Assembly: GCA_040772665.1 (NCBI GenBank)
Contig: JAXGXT010000004.1
Coordinates: 1 to 64,000 of the forward strand
DNA length: 64,000 bases
Origin: JAXGXT01 sp040772665
GTDB taxonomy: Bacteria; Bacillota; Clostridia; Lachnospirales; Anaerotignaceae
Direction of reading: 5' to 3'
Part shown: positions 20,093 through 28,270 of the stretch, in pieces
Layout: each line of letters opens with the position of its first letter
How positions within the stretch are numbered: the first letter of the stretch is position 1
Notes under the pieces: generated by a model
What the model saw: only the letters and a program-made list of their open reading frames with translations
What the model was told of the DNA's origin: nothing
The model's database searches: none
Program-made: the position numbers and the translations under genes

Positions 20093-21076
20093 TTACTGAA
20101 TTATTTTTTTAATTTCTTCCATCATCATAGGTATTATTTCAACTGCATTTCCTACAATTCCCACATTAGCCATATCAAATATGCTGGCGTCTTCATCTTT
20201 ATTGATAGCTACAATATAATCGGAGCCTGAAATACCTGCCACATGCTGTGTTGCTCCTGAAATTCCGCAAGCAATATAAAGCTTTGGTGCAACACTTTTT
20301 CCTGACTGACCAATCTGGTGCGCCCTTGAAACCCAGCCTGCCTCAATTGGTGCTCTTGTTGCTCCAACAACACCGTTAAGAAGCTTTGCAAAATCCCAAA
20401 CAAGCTTGAAGTTTTCCGCAGAACCCATGCCACGGCCGCCTGCAACAATAACCTCAGCCTCTTCAAGGTTAACAGCCTCTGAAATCTCTTTAACAGATTC
20501 CATAATTTTTGTTCTAAGCTCTTCAGCTTTAACATTTGCTGTTTCGTTAACAACTTCGCCGCTTTTTTCAGAAGCTTCGCCTTTTTTAAACACACTTGAT
20601 TTTACAGTTCCTATCTGAGGACGTGATTGGCAAATCATGGTGTTTAACACACTTCCGTTATAACTTGCACATGTCCATAAAACATTTCCGTTATCATCCA
20701 TTTTTAAATCAACAGCACCTGAAACACAGCCTGTGTTAAGTTTTGCTGAAGCTCTGGCAGCCAAAGCCTTACCGTCTTGTGTTGCTCCGATAAGAACAGC
20801 TGAAGGGTCATGGCTTTTGCAAAGCTGTGCCAAAGCACCTGTGTATAACTCTGTGTTAAATTCTGCATATTCTTCGCTTTCAACAATAACTGCTTTGTCT
20901 GCACCATATGCAATGGCTTCTTTTGCCGCATTGGAAACGTCGCTTCCAATAAGAACAGCAACAACCTCTTCATTAGCTTTTGCAGCCATTTCCTTAGCAG
21001 GTGTAAGCATTTCAAGACCAATCTTTTTAGCGTTGCCTGCTTCTGTTTCTATATATACCCAAATATTTTTGCTCAT
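20093..21076 (-). CDS. etfA: Electron transfer flavoprotein, alpha subunit
   Basis: EtfA carries FAD and, with EtfB, shuttles electrons to and from acyl-CoA dehydrogenases; in many anaerobes the pair bifurcates or confurcates electrons with ferredoxin. The 327 residues contain the N-terminal ETF domain. The C-terminal FAD domain has the conserved run VIVAGGRGMGSAENFKLV, then GATRAPIEAGW, HQIGQSGKSVAPKLYIACGISGATQH and DEDASIFDMANVGIVGN. There is no N-terminal ferredoxin-like extension of the kind found in some lactate-dehydrogenase-linked EtfA proteins. The start is ATG with a good ribosome site. It is the last gene of the operon, 18 bases after etfB. Confidence 0.96.
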   Translation of the reverse strand: MSKNIWVYIETEAGNAKKIGLEMLTPAKEMAAKANEEVVAVLIGSDVSNAAKEAIAYGADKAVIVESEEYAEFNTELYTGALAQLCKSHDPSAVLIGATQDGKALAARASAKLNTGCVSGAVDLKMDDNGNVLWTCASYNGSVLNTMICQSRPQIGTVKSSVFKKGEASEKSGEVVNETANVKAEELRTKIMESVKEISEAVNLEEAEVIVAGGRGMGSAENFKLVWDFAKLLNGVVGATRAPIEAGWVSRAHQIGQSGKSVAPKLYIACGISGATQHVAGISGSDYIVAINKDEDASIFDMANVGIVGNAVEIIPMMMEEIKKIIQ

Positions 21077-21094
21077 TTAATTTGTCCTCCCTTC

Positions 21095-21898
21095 TTAGAA
21101 TACTTTAGCCGAAGCCATCATATCAACAGCCTTAGCTACAGTTTCTTCAACAGTTGCTTCTTTTATCTTAACGCCTGCAGATTTCTTAGTAGGGGCCGAC
21201 ATTTCTATAACCTTAACAAAAGAACCTGCTTCTCCCACTTTGCTAGCATCTGTGCCTAAATCAGCAGCTGTTAAAACAGGGATTTCCATTTTCTTTGCAG
21301 CCATTTTGCCTTTCATTGTTGGATAGCGAGGGTCATATTCAGGCTTTGCAACAGTAACAAGTGCAGGAGTAGCCATTTTAATCATTTTGTAACCCTCTTC
21401 TGTTTCTTTCTTAACCAAAACACCTTCTGCATCAGGGTCAACAGCAATAACGTCTGTAACTTGACCAAGGTTTAAAATTTCTGCAAGCTGTGAGCCAACC
21501 TGACCGCTTACAAAGTCTGTTGCTTCCTGTCCGCAGAAAATCAAATCAAATTTTGCTCCGTTAAGCTCTTCAATTTTTTCAGCCGCTTTTGAAAGTATAT
21601 AACTTGTTGCAAGTGTGTCAGAACCTTCATATGAAACGTCTGAAACAACATAGCCTTTATCTGCTCCAACTGCCAAACATCCTCTTACTGCATCCACAGC
21701 CTTTTCTGTTCCCAAAGAAACAACTGTAACTTTGCCGCCGTGTGCCTCTTTATACCTTGCCGCCATTTCAAGAGCATATCCGTCAAATGCGTTAACAATT
21801 GGTGTTACTCCGTCAAGCTTAGGTGCTTTTTTTCCGCTGTCAAACTGTATGTCCACTGAATCGTCAGGAACTTGCTTAACACAAACTAAAATTTCCAT
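21095..21898 (-). CDS. etfB: Electron transfer flavoprotein, beta subunit
   Basis: This 267-residue EtfB starts with MEILVCVKQVPDDSVDIQF. It carries the family signature region around FDLIFCGQEATDFVSGQVGSQLAEILNLGQVTDV near residues 120-150. Whether its flavin site binds a second FAD, as in bifurcating proteins, or AMP cannot be settled by eye. The ATG has AGGAGG nine bases upstream. It follows the acyl-CoA dehydrogenase gene after a 140-base gap that contains an 11-bp hairpin. Confidence 0.96.
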   Translation of the reverse strand: MEILVCVKQVPDDSVDIQFDSGKKAPKLDGVTPIVNAFDGYALEMAARYKEAHGGKVTVVSLGTEKAVDAVRGCLAVGADKGYVVSDVSYEGSDTLATSYILSKAAEKIEELNGAKFDLIFCGQEATDFVSGQVGSQLAEILNLGQVTDVIAVDPDAEGVLVKKETEEGYKMIKMATPALVTVAKPEYDPRYPTMKGKMAAKKMEIPVLTAADLGTDASKVGEAGSFVKVIEMSAPTKKSAGVKIKEATVEETVAKAVDMMASAKVF

Positions 21899-21921
21899 AA
21901 ATTTTTACCTCCTATACTTTA

Positions 21922-21956
21922 TAAAGACCTTGAGAGAATTTGTCCCAAGGTCTTTA
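21922..21956 (-). promoter_or_regulatory. Intercistronic hairpin between acyl-CoA dehydrogenase gene and etfB
   Basis: TAAAGACCTTG (21922-21932) pairs perfectly with CAAGGTCTTTA (21946-21956) across a 13-base loop. There is no T tract after it on the minus strand, so it looks more like an mRNA stability or processing element than a terminator. Confidence 0.6.
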
Positions 21957-22038
21957 GTTATCCAAAAATAAAACTTTTAATTTTTACTACTGTTTGATTA
22001 AAAAACTATTTTTATGTAAATTATTTTAAACTCTATGC

Positions 22039-23178
22039 TTATCTAACTAATGCGTTTGCAACAACCATTCTTTGAACCTGGTTTGTTCCTTCATAAAGCT
22101 GATATATCTTAGCATCACGAAGAAGTTTTTCAACAGGATATTCACGGCTGTAGCCATATCCGCCATGGATTTGAATTGCGTCAAGAGCAACTTGAACAGA
22201 CATATCGCTGGCAGCACATTTAGCAATTGCAGACTCTCTTGAGTGTGGTTTGCCTTGATCCATAAGTGTAAGTGTGTATGCAACCATTTGTCTTGCAGTT
22301 TCGATTTTAATGTCCATGTCAGCAAGCATCCACTGAAGGCCTTGATTTTTAATAATTGGTTTGCCGAATGTAGCTCTTTCTTTTGCATATGCAATTGATT
22401 CTTCAAGAGCTCTCTGAGCTGTTCCTGTTGCAAGAACACCAACAAAAGGTCTTCCGCAGTCAAGAGTTTTCATAGCGATTTTCATGCCGTCGCCTTCTTT
22501 TCCAACAAGGTTTTTAGCAGGAACTCTAACATCTTCAAATAAAACGTCTGCTGTGTTTGAAGTACGGATTCCCATTTTATCTTCATGGTTTCCAATTTCA
22601 ATTCCGGCACGTGTTCTTTCTACAATAAAGCAGGAGAGTCCTTTTGCCCCTAATGATTTATCAGTTGAAGCAAATGCAAGATATACTCCCGCCGGTTCAG
22701 CATTTGTAATAAAGCACTTTCTTCCGTTAATTACATACTCATCTGTTGCAGCATCATAAACAGCTGTTGTTCTTGTGCTTCCAACGTCTGAGCCTGCAAT
22801 AGGTTCTGTAAGAGCAAGGGCTGCAAAACCTGTTTCCTGAAGAATTTCAGAAACATATTTCTGCTGTTCTGCTGTTCCGCCTATAAACACAGGTTTAATG
22901 CCAAGGTTGTTGCAAAGAAGTGTTGTTGCAAAGCCGCCGTCAGCTTTTGCCATTTCTTCATAAAGAGCTGCTGAGTCTATGTTTGAAAGACCGATTCCGC
23001 CGAACTCTTCAGGAATTTCAAGTAAATGCAACTGCATTTCTATAGCCTTTTCATACATTTCTGTTGGCCATTCTCCTGATTTGTCAAACTCTTTACACTG
23101 CTCCTTAACTTCCTTTTCGCAAAAATCCCTTACTGCGTCCAATAAATCCTTTGCTTCTTCTGAAATCATAAAAGCCAT
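22039..23178 (-). CDS. Acyl-CoA dehydrogenase (short-chain, Etf-linked)
   Basis: This 379-residue flavoenzyme is of the butyryl/propionyl-CoA dehydrogenase type. The three domains of the family are visible: an N-terminal helical part with IPEEFGGIGLSNIDSAALYEEMAKADGG, the flavin-binding signature ALTEPIAGSDVGS near residue 125, and the C-terminal part with IHGGYGYSREYPVEKLLRDAK. The active-site glutamate is probably that in YEGTNQVQRM near residue 362. The start is ATG 23178 because GGAGGG lies seven bases upstream. In fermenting Clostridia such enzymes reduce enoyl-CoA (crotonyl- or acrylyl-CoA) with EtfAB. Substrate specificity is not readable from sequence. Confidence 0.95.
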   Translation of the reverse strand: MAFMISEEAKDLLDAVRDFCEKEVKEQCKEFDKSGEWPTEMYEKAIEMQLHLLEIPEEFGGIGLSNIDSAALYEEMAKADGGFATTLLCNNLGIKPVFIGGTAEQQKYVSEILQETGFAALALTEPIAGSDVGSTRTTAVYDAATDEYVINGRKCFITNAEPAGVYLAFASTDKSLGAKGLSCFIVERTRAGIEIGNHEDKMGIRTSNTADVLFEDVRVPAKNLVGKEGDGMKIAMKTLDCGRPFVGVLATGTAQRALEESIAYAKERATFGKPIIKNQGLQWMLADMDIKIETARQMVAYTLTLMDQGKPHSRESAIAKCAASDMSVQVALDAIQIHGGYGYSREYPVEKLLRDAKIYQLYEGTNQVQRMVVANALVR

Positions 23179-23225
23179 TGTAAAACCCTCCATTTTTTAT
23201 ATTATCATTATTAAAGTTATATTAA

Positions 23226-24641
23226 TTAAAGCCTGTAGCAAACCTTTCCGGGATTTAAAATCTCGTTAGGGTCAAACACTTTTTTAATACCTCTCATAAG
23301 GTCCATGTTTATATCTCCGATTGACTTGCAAAGATATTCCATCTTAGCATGACCAATTCCATGCTCTCCTGATACCTGACCGCCGATTTCAAGAGCACGC
23401 TCATACATTTCATCCATAACAGCTTTGCGTTTTTCTTCCCAAACGTCATCTGTCATGTCGTCTTTACATGCATAAATGTGAAGATTTCCGTCGCCTGCAT
23501 GGCCGAAGCTTCTTATACGCATATCATATTTATCGCTTAAAGAATTAACAAATTTTAAATATTCAGCAATTTTGTTTCTTGGAACAACAACGTCACATTC
23601 ATCAAGTGAAGGTGTGTCTGCAAGAATTGCCTCAAGGAAGTTTCCTCTTGCCGCCCAGGCATTTTTCTTAAGCTCAGGAGTGTCGGCAACAAAAATGTCA
23701 ATTGCTCCGTTTTCAAAAAGCATTTCGCTTGCAGCCTCTATAACAGGCTCAATTTCATCCATGCTGTTTCCGTCAAATGTAACAAGAAGGTAAGCACCTG
23801 CTTCATCTGCCATAGGGAAAACATCTTTTTTCTCAAGATAAGCCTCTGCCATTCTTACAATGTCTTGCTCCATAAATTCAATTGCAACAGGTGCAAGCTT
23901 ATTCATGAAAAATTTAGGCACAGAACCGATACAGCTGTCTAAGTCTTCAAAAGGAACAATAAGTGTTATGTTTTCCTTTGGAAGTGGGATAAGCTTAAGT
24001 GTAAGTTCTGTGATTAAGCCCAATGTTCCCTCTGAACCAACCATAAGGTTAACCATGCTGTAGCCTGAGCTGTTTTTAGCAACGTTTCCGCCGAAGTGTG
24101 TAATTTCGCCTGTAGGCAAAACAACTTCCATAGCTCTGACATAATCTCTTGTAACTCCGTATTTAACAGCTCTCATACCGCCTGCGTTTGTAGAAACGTT
24201 TCCGCCTAAAGTTGCAAACTTTTCGCCCGGGTCAGGTGGATAAAGAAGGTCTTGCTTTGCAGCATCGTCAGCTAAATCCTGTAAAAGCACACCGGGTTGA
24301 ACTTTTACTGTAAAGTTTTCTAAATCATATTCAAGAATTTTATTCATTTTTGTTGTTGAAATAATAACGCCGCCAAGTGTTGCAACAGATGCCCCTGCAA
24401 GGCCTGTTCCCGCACCTCTTGGAATAACTGGAATTTTCATTTCGTTGCAAAGCTTCATTACCTGAGAAACTTCCTCTGCATTTAAAGCCTCTACAACTGC
24501 CTCAGGTGCAAAATATCCATATTCCGGCATTTCATCATGGGTATAATCTTCATTAATATCTCCCTTTACAAAAACTCTGTTGGGAGCAATCGCCATAAGC
24601 TTATCAACCGCTTCTTGTGACACTTTGTTATACTCTGCCAT
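23226..24641 (-). CDS. FAD-linked 2-hydroxyacid dehydrogenase (GlcD / D-lactate dehydrogenase type)
   Basis: The product is about 471 residues. The PCMH-type FAD domain is recognised by VIPRGAGTGLAGASVATLGGVIIS, YPPDPGEKFATLGGNVSTNAGGMRAVKYG and VGSEGTLGLITELTLKL. The C-terminal FAD-oxidase domain includes RSFGHAGDGNLHIYACKDD and ends with GEHGIGHAKMEYL and FDPNEILNPGKV. This group includes glycolate oxidase GlcD and the Etf-linked lactate dehydrogenase of acetogens. I prefer ATG 24641; the ATG at 24650 abuts the ribosome binding site. It is the first gene of the operon with acyl-CoA dehydrogenase, etfB and etfA, so EtfAB is the natural electron partner for both enzymes. Lactate as substrate is inference. 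Confidence 0.92.
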   Translation of the reverse strand: MAEYNKVSQEAVDKLMAIAPNRVFVKGDINEDYTHDEMPEYGYFAPEAVVEALNAEEVSQVMKLCNEMKIPVIPRGAGTGLAGASVATLGGVIISTTKMNKILEYDLENFTVKVQPGVLLQDLADDAAKQDLLYPPDPGEKFATLGGNVSTNAGGMRAVKYGVTRDYVRAMEVVLPTGEITHFGGNVAKNSSGYSMVNLMVGSEGTLGLITELTLKLIPLPKENITLIVPFEDLDSCIGSVPKFFMNKLAPVAIEFMEQDIVRMAEAYLEKKDVFPMADEAGAYLLVTFDGNSMDEIEPVIEAASEMLFENGAIDIFVADTPELKKNAWAARGNFLEAILADTPSLDECDVVVPRNKIAEYLKFVNSLSDKYDMRIRSFGHAGDGNLHIYACKDDMTDDVWEEKRKAVMDEMYERALEIGGQVSGEHGIGHAKMEYLCKSIGDINMDLMRGIKKVFDPNEILNPGKVCYRL

Positions 24642-24882
24642 TTTCCGCATACCTTCTCTCTTTAAATTTTTAATTTCTGTTTTATTTTTATTTACGGTTA
24701 GCTTATAAACGGATTTTAAAAGATTGATAATAAATTATCGGTATGGTGGTCTTACCACACTTTCCAAAAAAACAGAGAAATAATAACTCATCTCTCTTTT
24801 TTTAAAAAATATTTAAAAGTCCACTTTTTTTGCCGTCCATTCATAAAATCAAACACCGCAGCCTAAGTGCATTATAATTTGC

Positions 24883-24904
24883 AACAAGGCTCAAAAGCCT
24901 TGTT
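24883..24904 (-). promoter_or_regulatory. Hairpin in the long leader of the lactate dehydrogenase-type operon
   Basis: AACAAGGCT and AGCCTTGTT form a 9-bp stem with a four-base loop. It lies within the predicted leader of about 325 bases upstream of the first gene. No T tract follows, and I cannot match the leader to a known riboswitch. Confidence 0.5.
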
Positions 24905-24972
24905 TTACGGCACTTTTGAGGAAATCTCAAAACCCAATTTGTCGCCGCTTTTCTAAAGCACTTACTAATATC

Positions 24973-25001
24973 ATATTATTTCACACGCTAACTATTGTCA
25001 A
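24973..25001 (-). promoter_or_regulatory. Consensus promoter of the dehydrogenase/Etf operon with operator half-site
   Basis: On the minus strand TTGACA (24996-25001) and TAATAT (24973-24978) have a 17-base spacer. The spacer contains GTTAGCGTG, the same half-site found in the perfect inverted repeat at 25047-25067. A repressor bound here would block RNA polymerase. Confidence 0.75.
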
Positions 25002-25046
25002 TGTAAATAGTACACAAATATTTACTGTTTTTTTGGATATTCTTTA

Positions 25047-25067
25047 GCACGCTAACAATTAGCGTGC
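25047..25067. promoter_or_regulatory. Inverted-repeat operator candidate
   Basis: GCACGCTAA and TTAGCGTGC form a perfect 9-bp inverted repeat around CAA. It lies about 46 bases upstream of the minus-strand -35 and about 100 bases upstream of the plus-strand methionine promoter, so it could serve either direction. The shared half-site in the minus-strand promoter spacer points to control of the dehydrogenase/Etf operon. Confidence 0.65.
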
Positions 25068-25163
25068 GTTAAATTTTTGTTAAACTTTATCTCTTTTAAA
25101 ACAAAACTGCCTGTCCTCATCTTTTATAAAACTAAAGTTTTCTCTCTCATTGCCTTGTTTCTC

Positions 25164-25192
25164 TTTACAAAACATGGCTTAAATTCTATACT
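25164..25192 (+). promoter_or_regulatory. Predicted promoter of the methionine synthase operon
   Basis: TTTACA (25164-25169) and TATACT (25187-25192) are 17 bases apart and 30 bases before the first start codon. The leader is too short for a SAM or cobalamin riboswitch. Confidence 0.7.
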
Positions 25193-25221
25193 TAAGCAAT
25201 AGTAATGAAAGGAAAATGCCA

Positions 25222-25899
25222 ATGGACGGATTTTTAAAAGATATTGACCGCAATGAAGTGCTTAGATATTTGGGATATAAAGGAAGCATCATTGATGAAA
25301 ACACAAATTTGCAAATTGATAAGGCAACGGAACTGATTAAAAAAATCGCAATGCCTAAAATTATATATAGAGTTTCAGAAATAATCTTTGAAAACGGGCT
25401 TTCTCTTTCTGCCACAAACTTCAAGCCTTTGGGAAACGACATTGCCGCTCTTCTTAAAGATTGCAAAAAAGCAGTATTATTTGCCGCAACAATAGGCAAC
25501 CTTTTTGAAACGGAACTTCGAAAAGCACAAATAACAGATATGGCCTTTGCCGTAATTTTAGACAGTTGTGCAAACAGTGCCATAGAAAATGTCTGTGATA
25601 ATTTCCAAAACCACATAAGGCTTTCATGGGAAAAAGAAGGTATGTTTTTAACGGAGCGGTTTAGCCCGGGTTATGGTGATATGCCCATTACACAGCAAAA
25701 AGAATTTTGCATGGTTTTAGATACGGCAAGAAAAATCGGTGTTACAGTAAGCAGCAGCGGTCTTCTTGTTCCAACAAAATCAGTAACGGCAATAATTGGC
25801 ATAAGCGAAAACCCTCAGCCAAAAAGAATAAAAAGCTGCGAAAACTGCACAGCTTTTGCCAACTGCAAATTCAGAAAGGACGGAATAACTTGTGATTAA
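25222..25899 (+). CDS. Stand-alone methionine synthase activation-domain protein
   Basis: This product of about 225 residues resembles the reactivation (AdoMet-binding) domain that is normally the C terminus of MetH. The signature is RFSPGYGDMPITQQKEFCMVLDTARKIGV, followed by the GLLVPTKSVTAIIGIS end typical of that domain. The last part has a cysteine cluster, CENCTAFANCKFRKDG. In full-length MetH the domain binds S-adenosylmethionine to remethylate oxidised cobalamin. I chose ATG 25222 because GAAAGGA lies eight bases upstream. The stop overlaps the metH start by eight bases, so the split halves are translationally coupled. Confidence 0.88.
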   Translation: MDGFLKDIDRNEVLRYLGYKGSIIDENTNLQIDKATELIKKIAMPKIIYRVSEIIFENGLSLSATNFKPLGNDIAALLKDCKKAVLFAATIGNLFETELRKAQITDMAFAVILDSCANSAIENVCDNFQNHIRLSWEKEGMFLTERFSPGYGDMPITQQKEFCMVLDTARKIGVTVSSSGLLVPTKSVTAIIGISENPQPKRIKSCENCTAFANCKFRKDGITCD

Positions 25900-28255
25900 A
25901 AATTTGTTTAAAAAAGACTTTATATTTTTGGACGGAGCTATGGGAACAATGCTTCAGTCCTCAGGGCTTAAATTAGGAGAACGCCCTGAGGCTTTATCCA
26001 TAACAAACCCTGAACTTGTTACATCCATTCATAAAAAATATGTGGACGCAGGCAGTGACATTGTGTTTGCCAATACCTTTGGTGCAAACTCCCATAAATT
26101 AGAAGGAACAGGCATAAGTGTTAAAGATGCCATTTATGCCGCAGTGGAATGCGGAAAAAAAGCATGTGAAAACTCAAACTCATTTGTTGCCCTTGATGTG
26201 GGGCCTGTGGGGGAGCTTTTAGAGCCTTTAGGCACACTAAGCTTTGATGATGCATATGAGGTTTTTAAGGAAATGGTTGTTTTTGGCCAGCAGGCAGGTG
26301 CTGATTTAATTGTTTTTGAAACAATGACAGATCTTTATGAGCTTAAGGCCGCAGTTCTTGCCGCAAAGGAAAATGCACATCTTCCTATTTTTGTAACAAT
26401 GACATTTGAAGAAAACGGAAGAACATTTACAGGATGTACAGCAGAGGCCATGGCATATGTAATGGAAAGCCTTGGAGTTGACGCAATGGGAATAAACTGC
26501 TCTTTGGGCCCCAAAGAAATTCTTCCCATAGCTAAAAGGCTGGCAAGCTGTTCTTCTCTTCCCATAATAATAAAGGCAAATGCAGGTCTTCCAAACCCTG
26601 AAAACAACACCTACGATGTAACGGCAGAAGATTTTGCAAGCCAGATGAAGCCATATGCAGACGCAGGAATTACAATAGTTGGAGGCTGCTGCGGAACAAC
26701 ACCTGAATATATAAAGCTTATGAAAGAAACATTTGAAACACTTAAGCCTGCCAAAAGAAACATTTCTCCAAAAAGCATTCTCTGCACACCAAGCAATGTG
26801 GTTTTAATTGACCAGATTCGTGTTATAGGAGAAAGAATTAACCCTACAGGAAAGAAAAGGTTTCAGCAGGCATTAAAGGAAAACGACCTTGAATATATTG
26901 CCGAAAGAGGTATTGAACAGGCGGAAGCCGGAGCCGACATTCTTGATGTAAACGTGGGTATGCCGGGGATTGACGAGCGTGAAATGATGATTAAAACAGT
27001 AAAAACACTGCAAAGCGTTCTTAATCTTCCCCTTCAAATTGATTCTTCAGACCCTGACACAATTGAGGCAGGTCTTCGTTACTGCAACGGTAAAGCAATA
27101 GTAAACAGTGTAAACGGGGAAGAAGAAGTTATGGAAAAAATACTTCCTGTGGTTAAAAAATACGGTGCCGCTGTTGTAGGACTTTGTATGGATAAAAACG
27201 GCATTCCTGAAAATGCAGAAAAAAGGTTTGAAATTGCAAAGCGGATTTTAAACACAGCTCTTTCATACGGTATTAAAAAAGAAGATGTTTTCATAGACTG
27301 TCTTACACTTACAGTTTCAGCACAGCAAAATCAGGCACGTGAAACATTAAATGCCCTTAGGAGGGTAAAAGAAGAACTGGGGCTTAACACTGTTTTAGGT
27401 GTTTCAAACATTTCCTTTGGTCTGCCAAACAGAGAGCTTATAACACAAGCCTTTCTTATGCAGGCAATGGAAAACGGTTTGACACTTCCCATAATAAACC
27501 CTAACCAAAGCGCCATGATGGATATGATTTCCGCATTTAAGGTTTTAAACGGAAATGATGTAAACTCAGAAAACTTTATTTCAAGGTTTTCTGCGGCAAA
27601 GGAATCCCCTTTGGAAAAACCTAAAGGGGAAAAAACAATTGACATAGACTATGCCATAAGCAAAGGCTTAAAAGAAGAAACAGCTAAGCTGACAGAAGAA
27701 CTTCTTAAAACAAAAACAGAGCTTGAAATTATAAACCAAATTTTAATTCCGGCCCTTGACAAAGTGGGAGAAAAGTATGAAAAACAGGAAATATTCCTTC
27801 CCCAGCTTATAAACTCCGCCAATGCATCTTGTGAAGCCTTTGAGGTTTTAAAAAGAAACATATTAAAAAACGGTGCTGAAACAATTTTTAAAGGAAAGGT
27901 TATACTTGCCACAGTTAAAGGAGATATTCACGACATAGGCAAAAACATAGTTAAAGTTATACTTGAAAACTACGGATATAAGGTTATAGACCTGGGTCGT
28001 GATGTGGAAGTAGAAACTGTTGTTAAAACAGCCATTGAAGAAGACGTAAAGCTGGTTGGTTTAAGTGCATTAATGACAACAACGCTTAAAAGCATGGAAG
28101 AAACCATTGCCGCATTAAGAAAAAGCGGACACCTGTGCAAAATTGTTGTTGGGGGTGCTGTGCTTACAGAGGATTATGCAATGCAGATAGGCGCAGACTT
28201 TTATGCTAAAGATGCAAAGCAAACGGTGGATGCCGCCAAGGAAATATTAGGTTGA
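25892..28255 (+). CDS. metH: Cobalamin-dependent methionine synthase core (lacks activation domain)
   Basis: MetH transfers the methyl group of methyl-tetrahydrofolate to homocysteine through cobalamin. The 787 residues hold a homocysteine-binding domain (1-290; zinc ligands in GINCSLG near 203 and GGCCGTTPEY near 270) and a pterin-binding domain (about 305-560; GERINPTGKKRFQQAL). These are followed by a B12 cap helix region and the B12-binding domain, with the DIHDIGKNIV base-off motif near 680, then GLSALMTTT and VVGGAVLTEDYA. It ends there, where E. coli MetH would continue with the activation domain. That domain is encoded just upstream. The start is GTG, with AAGGA upstream. A second homocysteine methyltransferase gene follows after about 15 bases. 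Confidence 0.96.
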   Translation: MIKNLFKKDFIFLDGAMGTMLQSSGLKLGERPEALSITNPELVTSIHKKYVDAGSDIVFANTFGANSHKLEGTGISVKDAIYAAVECGKKACENSNSFVALDVGPVGELLEPLGTLSFDDAYEVFKEMVVFGQQAGADLIVFETMTDLYELKAAVLAAKENAHLPIFVTMTFEENGRTFTGCTAEAMAYVMESLGVDAMGINCSLGPKEILPIAKRLASCSSLPIIIKANAGLPNPENNTYDVTAEDFASQMKPYADAGITIVGGCCGTTPEYIKLMKETFETLKPAKRNISPKSILCTPSNVVLIDQIRVIGERINPTGKKRFQQALKENDLEYIAERGIEQAEAGADILDVNVGMPGIDEREMMIKTVKTLQSVLNLPLQIDSSDPDTIEAGLRYCNGKAIVNSVNGEEEVMEKILPVVKKYGAAVVGLCMDKNGIPENAEKRFEIAKRILNTALSYGIKKEDVFIDCLTLTVSAQQNQARETLNALRRVKEELGLNTVLGVSNISFGLPNRELITQAFLMQAMENGLTLPIINPNQSAMMDMISAFKVLNGNDVNSENFISRFSAAKESPLEKPKGEKTIDIDYAISKGLKEETAKLTEELLKTKTELEIINQILIPALDKVGEKYEKQEIFLPQLINSANASCEAFEVLKRNILKNGAETIFKGKVILATVKGDIHDIGKNIVKVILENYGYKVIDLGRDVEVETVVKTAIEEDVKLVGLSALMTTTLKSMEETIAALRKSGHLCKIVVGGAVLTEDYAMQIGADFYAKDAKQTVDAAKEILG

Positions 28256-28270
28256 AAAGAGATGATTTTA

